Assembly (NCBI GenBank): GCA_047605605.1 | Contig: JASGFG010000095.1 | Coordinates: 1-12,471, forward strand | DNA length: 12,471 nt | Source of the DNA: JAATGA01 sp047605605 | GTDB taxonomy: Bacteria; Pseudomonadota; Alphaproteobacteria; Rhodobacterales; Rhodobacteraceae | Direction: 5' to 3' | In this document: piece after piece, positions 6,884-12,471 of the stretch | Position numbering within the stretch: the stretch's first letter is position 1 | Layout of the letters: each line of letters opens with the position of its first letter | Position numbers and translations under genes: made by a program | Notes under the pieces: generated by a model | What the model was told of the DNA's origin: nothing | The model's input: the letters and a program-made list of their open reading frames with translations, nothing else | Databases searched by the model: none

Positions 6884-6901
6884 GGCCGGGACAACCCGGC
6901 C
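6884..6901 (+). promoter_or_regulatory. Leader hairpin before the EF-hand gene
   Basis: GGCCGGG (6884-6890) and CCCGGCC (6895-6901) pair perfectly around the loop ACAA, ending six bases before the GAGGAG ribosome site (6908-6913). In an mRNA leader this would be a stable hairpin, perhaps protecting the 5' end or tuning translation. Confidence 0.4.
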
Positions 6902-6920
6902 GCCATCGAGGAGAGAAACG

Positions 6921-7577
6921 ATGCAGAAGAACCGCAGCAGGATTGCCGGGATCACGCTGATCGCAGTGGCGCTTGGCGGGTTGTCCAGCGTCGCCTGGGC
7001 CGAAAAAGGCCCCGGCCCGCGCGGCATGGGTCCGGGCTTCGGGCTTGAGCGCATGTTCGCCCAGCTTGACGCCGACAAGGACGGCAAGATCACCAGGGCC
7101 GAGGTCGACGCCTGGAAAGCTGCGCAGCCGAAGGTCGAGGATACCAACGGCGACGGCAAGATCAGTGCCGACGAACTGGCTGCGCCCCGCATCGCCGAGG
7201 CGACCAGGCGCGCCAACGAGCGCGCGGCCGAACTGGTCAAGCAACTGGATACCGATGGCGACGGCCTGCTGTCGGCAGCCGAGCTGGCGCAGGGCCCGGC
7301 CTTGGGGCCGCAGAGCGAAGGCCCCGGCTTCGACAGGATCTTTGACCGGATCGACGCCGACAAGGACGGGGCCATCACCCTGCCCGAGGCCGAGGCCGCC
7401 CGTGACCGGATGATGGACCGTGCGCGCGACGATCGCGGGCCGGGGGATCGCGGGCCGGGCCGGGGCGATCACCGTCCGGGCAAAGGCTGGGGCGACCACG
7501 GCCCCGGCAAGGGTCCGCGTCCGCCGGCACCGGGCGACGACATGCCGCCCCCGCCCGCCCCCGAAGGCGGCAACTGA
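6921..7577 (+). CDS. Exported four-EF-hand calcium-binding protein
   Basis: This 218-residue protein should bind Ca2+ outside the cytoplasm. A Sec signal peptide (basic start, hydrophobic residues 9-20, likely cleavage after AWA at 27) precedes four 12-residue EF-hand loops. They start with DADKDG, DTNGDG, DTDGDG and DADKDG and end in Glu: residues 50-61, 74-85, 110-121 and 145-156. All four keep the Asp/Asn ligands at positions 1, 3 and 5 and Glu at 12, so all should be functional. The tail (165-218) is a Gly/Pro/Asp/His-rich low-complexity region with a duplicated DRGPG unit, probably disordered. The ATG at 6921 follows a GAGGAG ribosome site. A terminator closes the gene, so it forms its own unit, although the sigma-factor cassette follows at once. 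Confidence 0.92.
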   Translation: MQKNRSRIAGITLIAVALGGLSSVAWAEKGPGPRGMGPGFGLERMFAQLDADKDGKITRAEVDAWKAAQPKVEDTNGDGKISADELAAPRIAEATRRANERAAELVKQLDTDGDGLLSAAELAQGPALGPQSEGPGFDRIFDRIDADKDGAITLPEAEAARDRMMDRARDDRGPGDRGPGRGDHRPGKGWGDHGPGKGPRPPAPGDDMPPPPAPEGGN

Positions 7578-7595
7578 TCGCCGATGACGCCAATG

Positions 7596-7625
7596 CGGGT
7601 GCCCGGTCCTGCCGGGCACCCGTTT
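7596..7625 (+). terminator. Rho-independent terminator after the EF-hand gene
   Basis: An 11-base perfect stem (7596-7606 with 7612-7622, starting CGGGTGCCCGG) encloses the five-base loop TCCTG and is followed by TTT. It starts 18 bases after the EF-hand stop and 35 bases before the sigma-factor ATG. The T-run is short, but the stem is very strong. Confidence 0.7.
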
Positions 7626-7659
7626 GCCGAGGCAATCTATTGCGGTTAAAGCGGGACGG

Positions 7660-8256
7660 ATGGAGATGCCGCGCGATACGCTCGTCGAAGTGCCGGACGA
7701 GGCCCTGCTGGTCCTTTACGCCAACGGTGATCCGCTGGCGGCACGGACGCTGACCGCACGGCTTTTGCCGCGGGTGCTGGGTTATGCGGCGCGGCTTCTG
7801 GCCGACCGGGCCGAGGCCGAGGATATCGCGCAGGAGGCGATGCTGCGCCTGTGGCGCATCGCGCCGGACTGGCGGCAGGGCGAGGCGCAGGTGTCCACCT
7901 GGCTGTATCGGGTTGTGACGAACCTCTGCACCGACCGGCTGCGCGGCCGGGGGCGGCGTGGGGCTCTGGCGCTGGACGACGCGCCCGAGGTGGCGGACGA
8001 TGCGCCGGGGGCCGAGGCGGCGATGATCGAGGCCGACCGGATGGCCGCGCTGCAATCGGCGCTGGACATGCTGCCCGACCGGCAGCGGCAGGCGGTGGTG
8101 CTGCGGCATATCGAGGGGTTGTCGAACCCCGAGATCGCCGCGGTGATGGAGATTGGCGTCGAGGCGGTGGAAAGCCTGACGGCGCGGGGCAAGCGGTCCC
8201 TGGCCGCGGCCCTTTCGGGCCAGCGCGTGGCGCTTGGCTATGAGGACGAGGTGTGA
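7660..8256 (+). CDS. ECF-type sigma-70 factor
   Basis: This 198-residue alternative RNA polymerase sigma factor has only regions 2 and 4, the ECF layout. Region 2 covers about residues 24-95, with the AEDIAQEAMLRLWR core-binding helix (53-66) and STWLYRVVTNLCTDRLR for -10 recognition (79-95). An acidic linker follows (106-124). Region 4 covers about 128-182, with LPDRQRQAVVLRHIEGLS and the helix-turn-helix IAAVMEIGVEAVESLTARGKR. The ATG at 7660 is preferred, with GGGACGG just before it; an ATG two codons on (7666) and a TTG inside the terminator tail (7624) are alternatives. Its end overlaps or abuts the next gene (GTGTGAAGATG), so sigma and the next protein are made together. The target promoters are unknown. 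Confidence 0.93.
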   Translation: MEMPRDTLVEVPDEALLVLYANGDPLAARTLTARLLPRVLGYAARLLADRAEAEDIAQEAMLRLWRIAPDWRQGEAQVSTWLYRVVTNLCTDRLRGRGRRGALALDDAPEVADDAPGAEAAMIEADRMAALQSALDMLPDRQRQAVVLRHIEGLSNPEIAAVMEIGVEAVESLTARGKRSLAAALSGQRVALGYEDEV

Positions 8257-8258
8257 AG

Positions 8259-8630
8259 ATGGCTGGACAAGACGATCTGGATCTGGACGCCCTTTTTGCC
8301 ACGGCGCGGCGCGCGGCGCCCGCGCCTTCCGACGGTCTGTTCGACCGGGTGCTGGCCGATGCCCGCACCCATCAGCCGCAGGCGCGTCCCCTGCGGACCG
8401 CCGCACCCGCCCCGCGGCGGGGCATGTGGTCGATGCTGTCGGCGCTGTTCGGCGGGGGCGGGGTGCTGGCCGGGATGGGCAGCGCCATGGTGGCGGGCCT
8501 TGCGCTCGGCCTTCTGCAACCTGCGCCGGTTTCGGCGCTGACCACCGCCATTTTCGACGACAGCGCGGTTGCCGTCGACCTGATGCCCGCCTACAGCACG
8601 ATGATCGAGGAGGCCGCCGCAGATGAGTGA
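8259..8630 (+). CDS. Small single-span protein, possible anti-sigma factor
   Basis: This 123-residue protein has no clear family. It has an acidic cytoplasmic-looking N-terminus (QDDLDLDALFATAR), an Ala/Pro/Arg-rich middle, one hydrophobic span at about 64-86 (rich in Gly and Ala), and a short C-terminal part outside. Position and shape match a short one-helix anti-sigma factor such as CnrY: a segment that could bind the sigma factor, then one membrane span. That role is an inference from the context. The ATG at 8259 has GAGG (8248-8251) at good distance. A GTG at 8253 would give a GTGA overlap with the sigma stop and two more residues. The 3' end overlaps the next gene by eight bases (8623-8630). 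Confidence 0.8.
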   Translation: MAGQDDLDLDALFATARRAAPAPSDGLFDRVLADARTHQPQARPLRTAAPAPRRGMWSMLSALFGGGGVLAGMGSAMVAGLALGLLQPAPVSALTTAIFDDSAVAVDLMPAYSTMIEEAAADE

Positions 8631-9129
8631 AACCACACCCCCCCGCCCGGAGGCGCCCAAGGCTTCGGGGCGCGGGCTGCGCATCGCGCTGGCGGTTTCG
8701 GTGGCGCTGAACCTGGCGGTGCTGGGGGTGATGGGGGGGGCGCTGCTGAAGTTCCGCGCCGCCCCGCCGCCCCCGGTCCGAGAGCTGAGCTTTGGTCCCT
8801 TCACCGATGCGCTGACGCCGGAACAACGCACCGAACTGCGCCGCGCCTTTGTGGCGAAGAACCCCGATTTCCGCTCTGTCCGGCGCGAGATGCGGGCCGA
8901 TACCTCGGCCATGCTGGCCTCGCTGCGGGCCGATCCCTTCGACCCCGACGCCTTTTCCGCGCTGATCGGGCGGATGAACGGCCGCCTGACCGCGCGGACC
9001 GCCGACGGGCAGGAGGTGCTGCGCGACCTGATCCTGTCGATGCCCGCCGACCAGCGCCGGGCCTTTGCCGACCGGCTGGAGATGGAACTGCGCCACGACC
9101 TGCGTGACCCGCCGAAGCCGAGGAATTGA
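8623..9129 (+). CDS. Periplasmic heavy-metal-sensor family protein
   Basis: This 168-residue protein is anchored by one N-terminal span (about 20-43), with a helical periplasmic domain. The LTPEQRTELRRAF segment (64-76) is the hallmark of the CnrX/Spy-like heavy-metal-sensor family. The domain is rich in Arg, Asp and Glu, with predicted long helices at 64-103, 107-139 and 141-160. Known CnrX metal sites use several His and a Met; here the mature domain has only one His (158), so direct metal sensing in the CnrX way looks unlikely. It might sense misfolded or stressed envelope instead. It is the third gene of the sigma cassette and overlaps the preceding gene by eight bases. No efflux-pump gene follows in the window. 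Confidence 0.85.
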   Translation: MSETTPPRPEAPKASGRGLRIALAVSVALNLAVLGVMGGALLKFRAAPPPPVRELSFGPFTDALTPEQRTELRRAFVAKNPDFRSVRREMRADTSAMLASLRADPFDPDAFSALIGRMNGRLTARTADGQEVLRDLILSMPADQRRAFADRLEMELRHDLRDPPKPRN

Positions 9130-9210
9130 GGGGCCGCGCCGGTCGGGGGGCGGGCGCTTCGTTGGCCCGAGGCCCCGCGGTCGGGCCTCCTGAGGGGGCA
9201 GATCGGCCTT
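9130..9210. other. GC-rich spacer before the repeat array
   Basis: No gene or AT-rich leader is seen. A GGCCCCGC-containing block at 9171-9190 resembles a broken repeat of the array but lies 47 bases from the first clear unit, so it is not counted. Confidence 0.4.
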
Positions 9211-9856
9211 GCTGGGGATCCCCCCGCGGCCGCATCCGTTCAGGTTGCCTTGCGTCACCACCGCCTGCCGTGCCGGGGCTCTCCGAGCGCGGGGGCATCC
9301 GAGGAACCGGAGTTGACCGTGATCCCATACCGGCTCGCGGTCCCGGGCGCGGGGCATCCGAGGCGTAGATCGCGCCCCTGATCTAGATGGTCGACACGGC
9401 CCCGCGCGCGGGGGGCATCCGCCAGAGTGATCAGAAACAGGCTTGCTATCCACCCCGCGACCTCGCGCGCGGGGGGCATCCGCCGGGGTTCCGGGCCAGG
9501 AACGGCGCGTCTTTCGGCGGCGCGGTGTCGACGCAGCCCCGCGCGCGGGGCATTCGAGCAATTGCCGATCATATCGCGGTTGTCGGGCAACGCCGCCCCG
9601 CCCGCGTGGCATCTGAGCCATGCGTGATGACGCGCTAGCGCCCGTGGGCACCGCCTCGCGCGCGGGGGCATCCACCCGGACAAAGCTCTCCCGCATCCCC
9701 GCCTTCGGCACCGCCCCGCCCGCGCGGGGGCGTCCGTGGTCTTGTGGATCGTGGTCATCTGTTTTTCTACCACCGCTCCGCGCGCGAGGGGCCTACAATC
9801 ACCGGCTTGATCGGCCTCGTGTCATCGACTCCGGCTCGGCACAGAGGGGGCATCCG
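9211..9856 (+). CRISPR. Decayed, type I-E-like CRISPR array (11 diverged repeats)
   Basis: Eleven units end in GCATCC or a close variant (GCATTC, GCATCT, GCGTCC, GCCTAC). The ends start at 9232, 9295, 9354, 9415, 9476, 9550, 9609, 9668, 9730, 9791 and 9850. The steps are 63, 59, 61, 61, 74, 59, 59, 62, 61 and 59. Before most ends lies a palindromic core like CCCCGCGCGCGGGG, often preceded by CACCG or GACRCRG. Taking 28-base repeats, spacers are 31-35 bases with one of 46, which is the I-E geometry. The spacers look unrelated to each other and are less GC-rich. The repeats are much more diverged than in an active array, especially at 9211-9360 and 9770-9856, and no cas gene or clear leader is present. 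This reads as an orphan relic; a set of tandem palindromic elements is the alternative. Confidence 0.55.
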
Positions 9857-9916
9857 CTTGGGCGCGATCTCGTCCATCAACGTCAGCCGCCCTTGCAAGG
9901 GTTCCCCCCCGGCCCC
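9857..9916. other. Spacer between the array and pleD
   Basis: There is no gene here. A perfect 12-base palindrome, CCCTTGCAAGGG, lies at 9890-9901, 16 bases beyond the pleD stop. It might add to transcription termination of pleD, but no T-run follows on either strand. Confidence 0.3.
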
Positions 9917-11287
9917 TTACGCGGCGCTGCGGGCGACGGTCACCTGATTGCGCCCCTCGGACTTTGACACCAGCAGGGCGCGGTCGGCGCGGTTGACGAT
10001 CTCGTTCACCGGCTCGTGCAGCGGCACACGGGGGCGGGCATTGCCGATGGCAAGGCCGATCGACACGGTGATGCGCAGATCGCCGCCCTCGGGCAGGGGG
10101 ATCGGCAGTTCCTCCACCGCGGCGCACAGCCGTTCGGCGATGGCTCTGGCCGGTTCCAGTGTCATCTCGGGAATGGCGATCAGGAACTCCTCGCCGCCAA
10201 AGCGGGCCAAGAGATCCCCCTCGCGCAGCGCGGATTTCAGCCGCCTTGCCACCTCGATCAGCACGGCATCGCCGGCGGCATGGCCCCAATTGTCGTTCAC
10301 CCGCTTGAAATGGTCGATGTCGACGACCATCACCGCAAAGGGCTGGTGCCGGTCATCGGCCAGCCGCGCGATGGCGGCCAACTGCGATACGCCATAGCGG
10401 CGATTGTGCAGCCCCGTCAGAGAGTCTGTCATCGCCAGCCGCAGCCCGTCCTGGACCGAGGCGCGCATCCGGTCGACCGCCGCCTTGCGCCGCAGCACGG
10501 CCTTCAGCCGCGCCGCCAGTTCGCCGGGATCGCCCCCGGCGGCGATCACGTCGCTGGCCCCCAGGTCAAGGGCCATGGGCGCCAGATCGGCGCGTCCGGC
10601 CGGATGAAGGATGCAGATGCCGGCATGGCGCCCCGCCGCGCGGCTGCGCAGGTCGGACATCAGCCGCAGGCCGCCGCCGGTGCCGCCCAGATCGGCCGCG
10701 ATCACATAGGCGTCGGGCATGACCGAATCGTCCATCAGCGCCTCGCCCGGCGCAAGCGTGACCATCCGCCCCGACAGATGCGGCTGAAGCAGCCCGCGCA
10801 GCGCCGCCGCCTCCTCCGCCCGGTCGGCGACCAGGGCGATCACGCCGGGGCGGATGAAATCCGCCGCCGGTTCGGCCAGCCCCAGGGCCATATCGGGTGA
10901 GAACCCCTCGACCGCGGCGCGGGCGGCGATCAGGCTGCGCAGCCGCGCCAGCAGGAACTGCTCGTCCACGGGCTTGGCGATGAAATCGTCCGCCCCCGCC
11001 CGGAACGCTGCCAGCCGGTCGGCCCGATCCTCGCTGGCCGAGACGACCACGACCGGGATGTCGCGCGTCACGGGATCGGCGCGCAACTGTTCCAGCACCG
11101 CCGTCCCCGCCATGTCGGGCAGCATCAGGTCCAGCAGGATCGCATCGGGGCGTTCCTGCCGGGCAAGACGCAGGCACCCCGCGCCCCCCCCGGCAAGCAG
11201 CGGCTGATAGCAGGCCGCCGCCAGTTTTGCCTTCAGCACGATGCGGTTCGTCACCGCGTCGTCGACCACCAGAATCCTGCCCGCCAT
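9917..11287 (-). CDS. pleD: PleD-type response regulator, diguanylate cyclase
   Basis: This 456-residue cytoplasmic enzyme should make cyclic di-GMP from two GTP when phosphorylated. Domain order is REC-REC-GGDEF, as in Caulobacter PleD, and the length is nearly the same. The first receiver is intact: Asp9-Asp10, phosphoacceptor Asp53 in LLDLMLPDMAG, Ser83 and Lys105. The second receiver (about 146-266) is degenerate, with GASDVIAAGGDP where the Lys would be, so it probably serves in dimer contacts. The cyclase domain holds TDSLTGLHNRRY (287-298), DIDHFKRVND (323-332) and the active GGEEF (364-368). An inhibitory RxxD site (REGD, 355-358) lies exactly five residues before it, so product inhibition is expected. 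The ATG at 11287 is followed by AGRILVVDD, the normal PleD start. No kinase gene is adjacent. Confidence 0.94.
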   Translation of the reverse strand: MAGRILVVDDAVTNRIVLKAKLAAACYQPLLAGGGAGCLRLARQERPDAILLDLMLPDMAGTAVLEQLRADPVTRDIPVVVVSASEDRADRLAAFRAGADDFIAKPVDEQFLLARLRSLIAARAAVEGFSPDMALGLAEPAADFIRPGVIALVADRAEEAAALRGLLQPHLSGRMVTLAPGEALMDDSVMPDAYVIAADLGGTGGGLRLMSDLRSRAAGRHAGICILHPAGRADLAPMALDLGASDVIAAGGDPGELAARLKAVLRRKAAVDRMRASVQDGLRLAMTDSLTGLHNRRYGVSQLAAIARLADDRHQPFAVMVVDIDHFKRVNDNWGHAAGDAVLIEVARRLKSALREGDLLARFGGEEFLIAIPEMTLEPARAIAERLCAAVEELPIPLPEGGDLRITVSIGLAIGNARPRVPLHEPVNEIVNRADRALLVSKSEGRNQVTVARSAA

Positions 11288-11382
11288 CGCGCGCCACCCA
11301 CTAACCTGTTCCCGGCTCGACTCTGCTGCCCAGTTGGTTAAGAAATCCTTTCCGAACCTCGGGTCAAGACAAGCTCGACGGG

Positions 11383-11394
11383 CACGAATTCGTG
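11383..11394. promoter_or_regulatory. 12-base palindrome in the pleD/DUF3572 divergent region
   Basis: CACGAATTCGTG is a perfect palindrome, 20 bases before the DUF3572 start and 95 bases before the pleD start. The 127-base divergent region also has a more AT-rich patch around TTGGTTAAGAAATCC (11333-11347) that may hold a promoter. A CtrA site (TTAA-N7-TTAA) was looked for; only a half-site is present. A role as operator is inferred. Confidence 0.4.
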
Positions 11395-11414
11395 AGAAAC
11401 TTGGGGAAAACCGC

Positions 11415-11696
11415 ATGTCCGGGCAGGAATCCGCCGAAACGCTGGCCTTGCAGGTGTTAACCTGGATGGCGGGGGATGATGAAATCTTTACCGCTTTCCT
11501 TTCCGCATCCGGGGCTTCGGCGCCGGATGTGGCGGGTCAGGCGGCAGATCCGGTCTTTCTTGCGTCGGTTCTGGACTTCCTTCTTCTGGAAGATCGCTGG
11601 ATCATGGGATTCTGCGACGCGACCGGCCTGCGATACGATGCGCCGATGCGTGCACGCGCCGCGCTTCCGGGCGGCGGCGCGATGAACTGGACCTGA
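11415..11696 (+). CDS. DUF3572 family protein
   Basis: This 93-residue protein belongs to the alphaproteobacterial DUF3572 group, recognised by the pattern AETLALQVLTWMAGDDE (7-23) and by FLASVLDFLLLEDRWIMGFC (48-67). The function is unknown. It looks like a small, soluble, all-helical cytoplasmic protein with no signal peptide. The ATG at 11415 is preceded by GGGGAAAA, a modest ribosome site. It diverges from pleD, and the HAD phosphatase gene starts 14 bases after its stop, so those two genes likely share a transcript. As recalled from memory, DUF3572 genes often neighbour pleD in related genomes. Confidence 0.88.
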   Translation: MSGQESAETLALQVLTWMAGDDEIFTAFLSASGASAPDVAGQAADPVFLASVLDFLLLEDRWIMGFCDATGLRYDAPMRARAALPGGGAMNWT

Positions 11697-11710
11697 CAGG
11701 GGGGCGGCGG

Positions 11711-12403
11711 ATGATCAGCGGCGTGATCTTCGACAAGGACGGCACACTTTTCGACTTCCGCAAAAGCTGGGGGGCCTGGGCTGCGGCGCTGCTGGACCAG
11801 ATCGGGCGCGATGCCGACCATGCCCGCACCCTGGGCCGCGCCATCGGATTCGACCTGGAAAGCCTTGCCTTCGATGAGGGCAGCCCCGTCATCGCCGGCA
11901 CGCCCGAGGATATCGCCGTGCCGTTGCTGCCGCATCTGCCCGGTGAAACGCTGACGGGGCTTGCCGCGCGGATGAACCAGCTTTCGGCCGGGGCGCAGAT
12001 GGTGCCCGCCGTGTCGCTGGCCGAGGTTCTGGGCGGCCTGCGCGCCCGCGGCCTGAAACTGGGCCTTGCCACCAACGATGCCGAGGCGCCCGCCCATGCC
12101 CATATCGGCCGCGCGGGCGTGGCCGGGCTTTTCGACTATGTGGCGGGTTTCGATTCCGGCCATGGCGGCAAGCCCGCGCCGGGGATGCTGCTGGCCTTTA
12201 CCGACCGCTTCGGGCTGGACCCGTCGCAGGTGGTGATGGTGGGCGACAGCCTGCATGATCTGGAGGCCGGCCGCGCCGCGGGAATGCGCACCGCCGCCGT
12301 GCTGACCGGCATCGCCGGGGCGGATGTGCTGTCGCCCCACGCCGATGTCGTCCTGCCCGACATCGGCCACCTCGCCGCCTGGATCGACGGCCTGTCGGCC
12401 TGA
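11711..12403 (+). CDS. HAD-family phosphatase, phosphoglycolate phosphatase-like
   Basis: This 230-residue cytoplasmic hydrolase should remove phosphate from a small metabolite through an aspartyl-phosphate intermediate. All four HAD motifs are seen: I, FDKDGTLFDF, with Asp8 as nucleophile and Asp10 as acid/base; II, LATND with Thr121; III, GGKPAP with Lys154; and IV, VMVGDSLHDLEAG with Asp179 and Asp183. A helical cap lies at about 16-95, which fits the C1-cap Gph-like branch. Many members are annotated as phosphoglycolate phosphatase, but the substrate cannot be fixed from the sequence. The ATG at 11711 follows GGGGGGCGGCGG and lies 14 bases after the DUF3572 stop, pointing to one operon. 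Length is normal. Confidence 0.92.
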   Translation: MISGVIFDKDGTLFDFRKSWGAWAAALLDQIGRDADHARTLGRAIGFDLESLAFDEGSPVIAGTPEDIAVPLLPHLPGETLTGLAARMNQLSAGAQMVPAVSLAEVLGGLRARGLKLGLATNDAEAPAHAHIGRAGVAGLFDYVAGFDSGHGGKPAPGMLLAFTDRFGLDPSQVVMVGDSLHDLEAGRAAGMRTAAVLTGIAGADVLSPHADVVLPDIGHLAAWIDGLSA

Positions 12404-12427
12404 CCCTCGGCGTATCTGCCCCCCTCT

Positions 12428-12471
12428 TTCTGGACCCAAATATCCTGCGGGGAGGTCCGGAGGGGTGCAAA
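12428..12471. repeat. Probable dispersed intergenic repeat at the window edge
   Basis: The sequence after the HAD gene holds TTCTGGACCCAAATATCC and then a G-rich part with GGTCCGG; CTGGACC and GGTCCGG can pair. On the other strand it reads GGATATTTGGGTCCAG, which resembles an intergenic element found many times in Rhodobacteraceae genomes, as recalled from memory. It may act as a terminator for the HAD gene. The element is possibly cut off by the window end. Confidence 0.4.

Noticed and set aside
6328..6906. N-terminal extension of the NUDIX frame
   Set aside because: It overlaps the DUF983 gene in another frame. The ATGA junction and the position of the Nudix fold support the start at 6327.
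9164..9191. A twelfth repeat at the left end of the array
   Set aside because: It has a CCCCGC core but lies 47 bases from the next unit and lacks the GCATCC end, so it does not fit the rhythm.
7375..9711. A 778-codon open frame on the minus strand
   Set aside because: It is antisense to the sigma cassette, whose genes have clear domains. The translation is Arg/Pro/Gly-rich high-GC noise and includes the repeat array.
9255..9773. Minus-strand open frame with repeated DAPRARG-like peptides across the array
   Set aside because: The peptide repeats are only translations of the palindromic DNA repeats. There is no ribosome site, and the frame is not kept between units.
11338..11341. CtrA binding site near pleD
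   Set aside because: A TTAA half-site is present, but no second half-site lies seven bases away on either side.

Overview
The window is very GC-rich and densely packed. Its gene content points to an alphaproteobacterium of the Rhodobacteraceae, probably Paracoccus-like. The evidence is a PleD-type diguanylate cyclase beside a DUF3572 gene, a DUF983/NUDIX pair, an ECF sigma factor/metal-sensor cassette, and many 1-13 nt overlaps between genes. The assignment is from gene content and base composition only; there is no rRNA or tRNA gene to anchor it.

Left part (1-4411). A rhomboid protease and a small secreted Cys-containing protein lie on +. An inositol monophosphatase family gene on - converges on the secreted-protein gene. 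Divergent from the phosphatase gene is a tightly overlapped + operon: a Tas-type aldo/keto reductase, a Cys-rich lipoprotein and a lipocalin-like lipoprotein.

Middle part (4412-9129). A 335-base gap with no gene leads to a membrane fatty-acid desaturase. On - is a translationally coupled DUF983 zinc-ribbon membrane protein and a NUDIX hydrolase with an interrupted Nudix box. On + follow an exported four-EF-hand protein, a strong terminator hairpin, and a three-gene overlapping cassette. The cassette encodes an ECF sigma factor, a short single-span protein that may be its anti-sigma factor, and a membrane-anchored periplasmic protein of the heavy-metal-sensor/Spy-like type. Its layout recalls Cnr-type signalling.

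Gene-free stretch (9130-9916). This is the most unusual part. About eleven imperfect GC-rich palindromic repeats, each ending in GCATCC or a close variant, recur at 59-63 base steps with one step of 74. The sequences between them look unrelated. This matches the geometry of a type I-E-like CRISPR array (about 28 bases of repeat plus 31-35 of spacer), but the repeats are strongly diverged and no cas gene is in the window. The best reading is a decayed, orphan CRISPR array.

Right part (9917-12471). pleD lies on -. Divergent from it is a DUF3572 gene followed by a HAD-family phosphatase. A perfect 12-base palindrome sits in the divergent promoter region. The window ends in what looks like a dispersed intergenic repeat typical of this family of bacteria.
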